Shown one piece after another: positions 5,728 through 6,476 of a DNA stretch of 6,476 nt. The notes below the pieces were generated by a model that did not search any database, was not told the origin of the DNA, and was given only the letters and a program-made list of their open reading frames with translations. The first letter of the stretch is position 1, and the number at the start of each line of letters is the position of its first letter. Position numbers and translations under genes: made by a program. The DNA is from Desulfobacteraceae bacterium (GTDB taxonomy: Bacteria > Desulfobacterota > Desulfobacteria > Desulfobacterales > Desulfobacteraceae): NCBI GenBank assembly GCA_003354055.1, contig PIVQ01000426.1, positions 1 to 6,476 on the forward strand. Direction: 5' to 3'.

Positions 5728-6476
5728 TTAGTCATAGTAGCCTTCAATGACTATTTCATATTGATTTGTTGATGAGTCTTTGATCTCTTTCATTTTAACA
5801 CCAAATACGGACTCCCTAACAACCATAGATGCCTTTTTCCCTTTAATAATCGTATTTTTTTCAATCATATTTTTTACTTTAATAACCGGCTCAAAAAAAG
5901 AAGGAGGTTTTCCCTCATTGAGCGAAAAAAAGTCTTTTTTAAGTAGAAGCTCTTCTATTTCCTGTTTGATTTTATCAATTTCCGGTTGGCTTTTTTTTAC
6001 TTTTCTTTTAATAAAATCAGATTTTGCTTTGTGTTCGCTGGAAAATCTTTCAGTAGTATTGACTGCTGCCCTGTACATTTTAGAGACATCAGTCAATTTA
6101 GCATTCACATAATTTCTTTGATCATCAGAGTTTAAATCCTTAAGGTGAACCAATATTTCGTCCATATAATTTAAAGACTCATATTGATTTGGAAAAGGGA
6201 GGTTATCATCTGGATTTGATCCGGTTTGAGGCGGGGGAACAAAAACTTGAATTTTCTGTTCTAAATGCTCAAGATACTTCAAATCAGCATCATCACATAT
6301 TTTGAGCAGATAGTTTAATGTATTCTGTTTGTCCAAATATTCATTTTGCACATTTATTTTGTGCTGGAGTTTAAAAGTCAGCTCATCAAGCGCATCTTGC
6401 CTTTGGAGTTTTCTCAAAAGAGCTGTTTGTTCATCAATGGAATGGTTGATGGAAGTAATTTTTACATTTGAGTTTA
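5728..6476 (-). CDS. Coiled-coil protein, possible FapA/DUF342-like C-terminal part, 5'-truncated by window edge
   Basis: The reading frame stays open to the right edge of the window, giving 248 visible residues. The TTG at 6417 that could be called a start has open frame upstream (NSNVKITSINHSIDEQTAL before it), so the gene very probably begins outside. Numbering from 6417, residues 1-55 and about 85-165 are charged, helical, coiled-coil-like segments, separated by a Pro/Asn-rich turn (VPPPQTGSNPDDNLPF, 60-75). The last 55 residues are beta-like: VIKVKNMIEKNTIIKGKKAS, then MVVRESVFGVKMKEI and EIVIEGYYD. A helical hairpin followed by such a beta segment resembles the end of FapA/DUF342 proteins, which have a beta-helix interrupted by a coiled coil and have been linked to flagellar assembly. 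This is recalled by pattern, not by a search; another coiled-coil protein is possible. The DNA is strikingly AT-rich (16 G/C in 6001-6060, against 36 in 1141-1200 of the MCP). The gene ends 168 bases before the sensor gene on the same strand. Confidence 0.6.
   Translation of the reverse strand, partial: NSNVKITSINHSIDEQTALLRKLQRQDALDELTFKLQHKINVQNEYLDKQNTLNYLLKICDDADLKYLEHLEQKIQVFVPPPQTGSNPDDNLPFPNQYESLNYMDEILVHLKDLNSDDQRNYVNAKLTDVSKMYRAAVNTTERFSSEHKAKSDFIKRKVKKSQPEIDKIKQEIEELLLKKDFFSLNEGKPPSFFEPVIKVKNMIEKNTIIKGKKASMVVRESVFGVKMKEIKDSSTNQYEIVIEGYYD

Noticed and set aside
5780..6112. 110-residue plus-strand hydrophobic frame
   Set aside because: It is antisense to the coiled-coil gene; the apparent hydrophobicity comes from reading A-rich lysine codons in reverse.
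6415..6417. TTG as the true start of the right-hand minus-strand gene
   Set aside because: The frame stays open to the window end, with plausible protein sequence upstream of it.
1..6476. CRISPR arrays, tRNA or rRNA genes, insertion sequences
   Set aside because: I saw no regularly spaced repeats, no cloverleaf-like sequence, and no transposase or terminal inverted repeats.

Overview
The window looks like part of a Gram-negative, flagellated or otherwise chemotactic bacterium, probably a Desulfobacterota (deltaproteobacterial) sulfate-reducer type. I infer this from a sensor protein that ends in a Cys-rich tail of the kind I know mainly from PAS proteins of that group, and from a large periplasmic-ligand chemoreceptor next to an unusual CheA-like gene. 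No ribosomal or other phylogenetic marker is present, so the assignment is tentative.

Left part (1-3909, + strand): a three-gene chemotaxis cluster. It begins with the 3' part of a methyl-accepting chemotaxis protein (the 5' end lies outside the window). A 61-base gap holding a perfect 12-bp stem-loop follows, then a 593-residue CheA-like protein, then a 149-residue CheW only 12 bases downstream. An extended hairpin with a T-rich tail (about 3925-3974) closes the operon. The CheA-like protein is the most interesting item. It starts directly at the P3 dimerization helix (no P1 histidine phosphotransfer domain, no P2). Its P4 ATPase domain has lost the N-box Asn, the DDGxG glycine and the whole GxGxG G2 box. 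It ends in two successive CheW-like P5 domains. I read it as a catalytically dead, array-building CheA paralogue.

Middle (3910-4071): intergenic, holding the terminator and a short GC palindrome.

Right part (4072-6476, - strand): an orphan membrane sensor with a periplasmic DUF3365 (Tll0287-like) domain carrying a CxxCH haem c site, a cytoplasmic coiled coil, a PAS domain and a C-terminal four-cysteine putative zinc ribbon, but no kinase or cyclase output. Upstream of it, after 168 bases without a gene (5560-5727), lies the 3' end of an AT-rich coiled-coil gene. The shape of its C-terminus suggests a FapA/DUF342-like protein; its start is beyond the window edge. Base composition falls from the che genes to this last gene.

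Together the + strand genes would form a receptor / dead-CheA / CheW signalling complex that needs a kinase encoded elsewhere. The - strand sensor is probably an independent redox or ligand sensor. Nothing in the window proves that the two halves work together.
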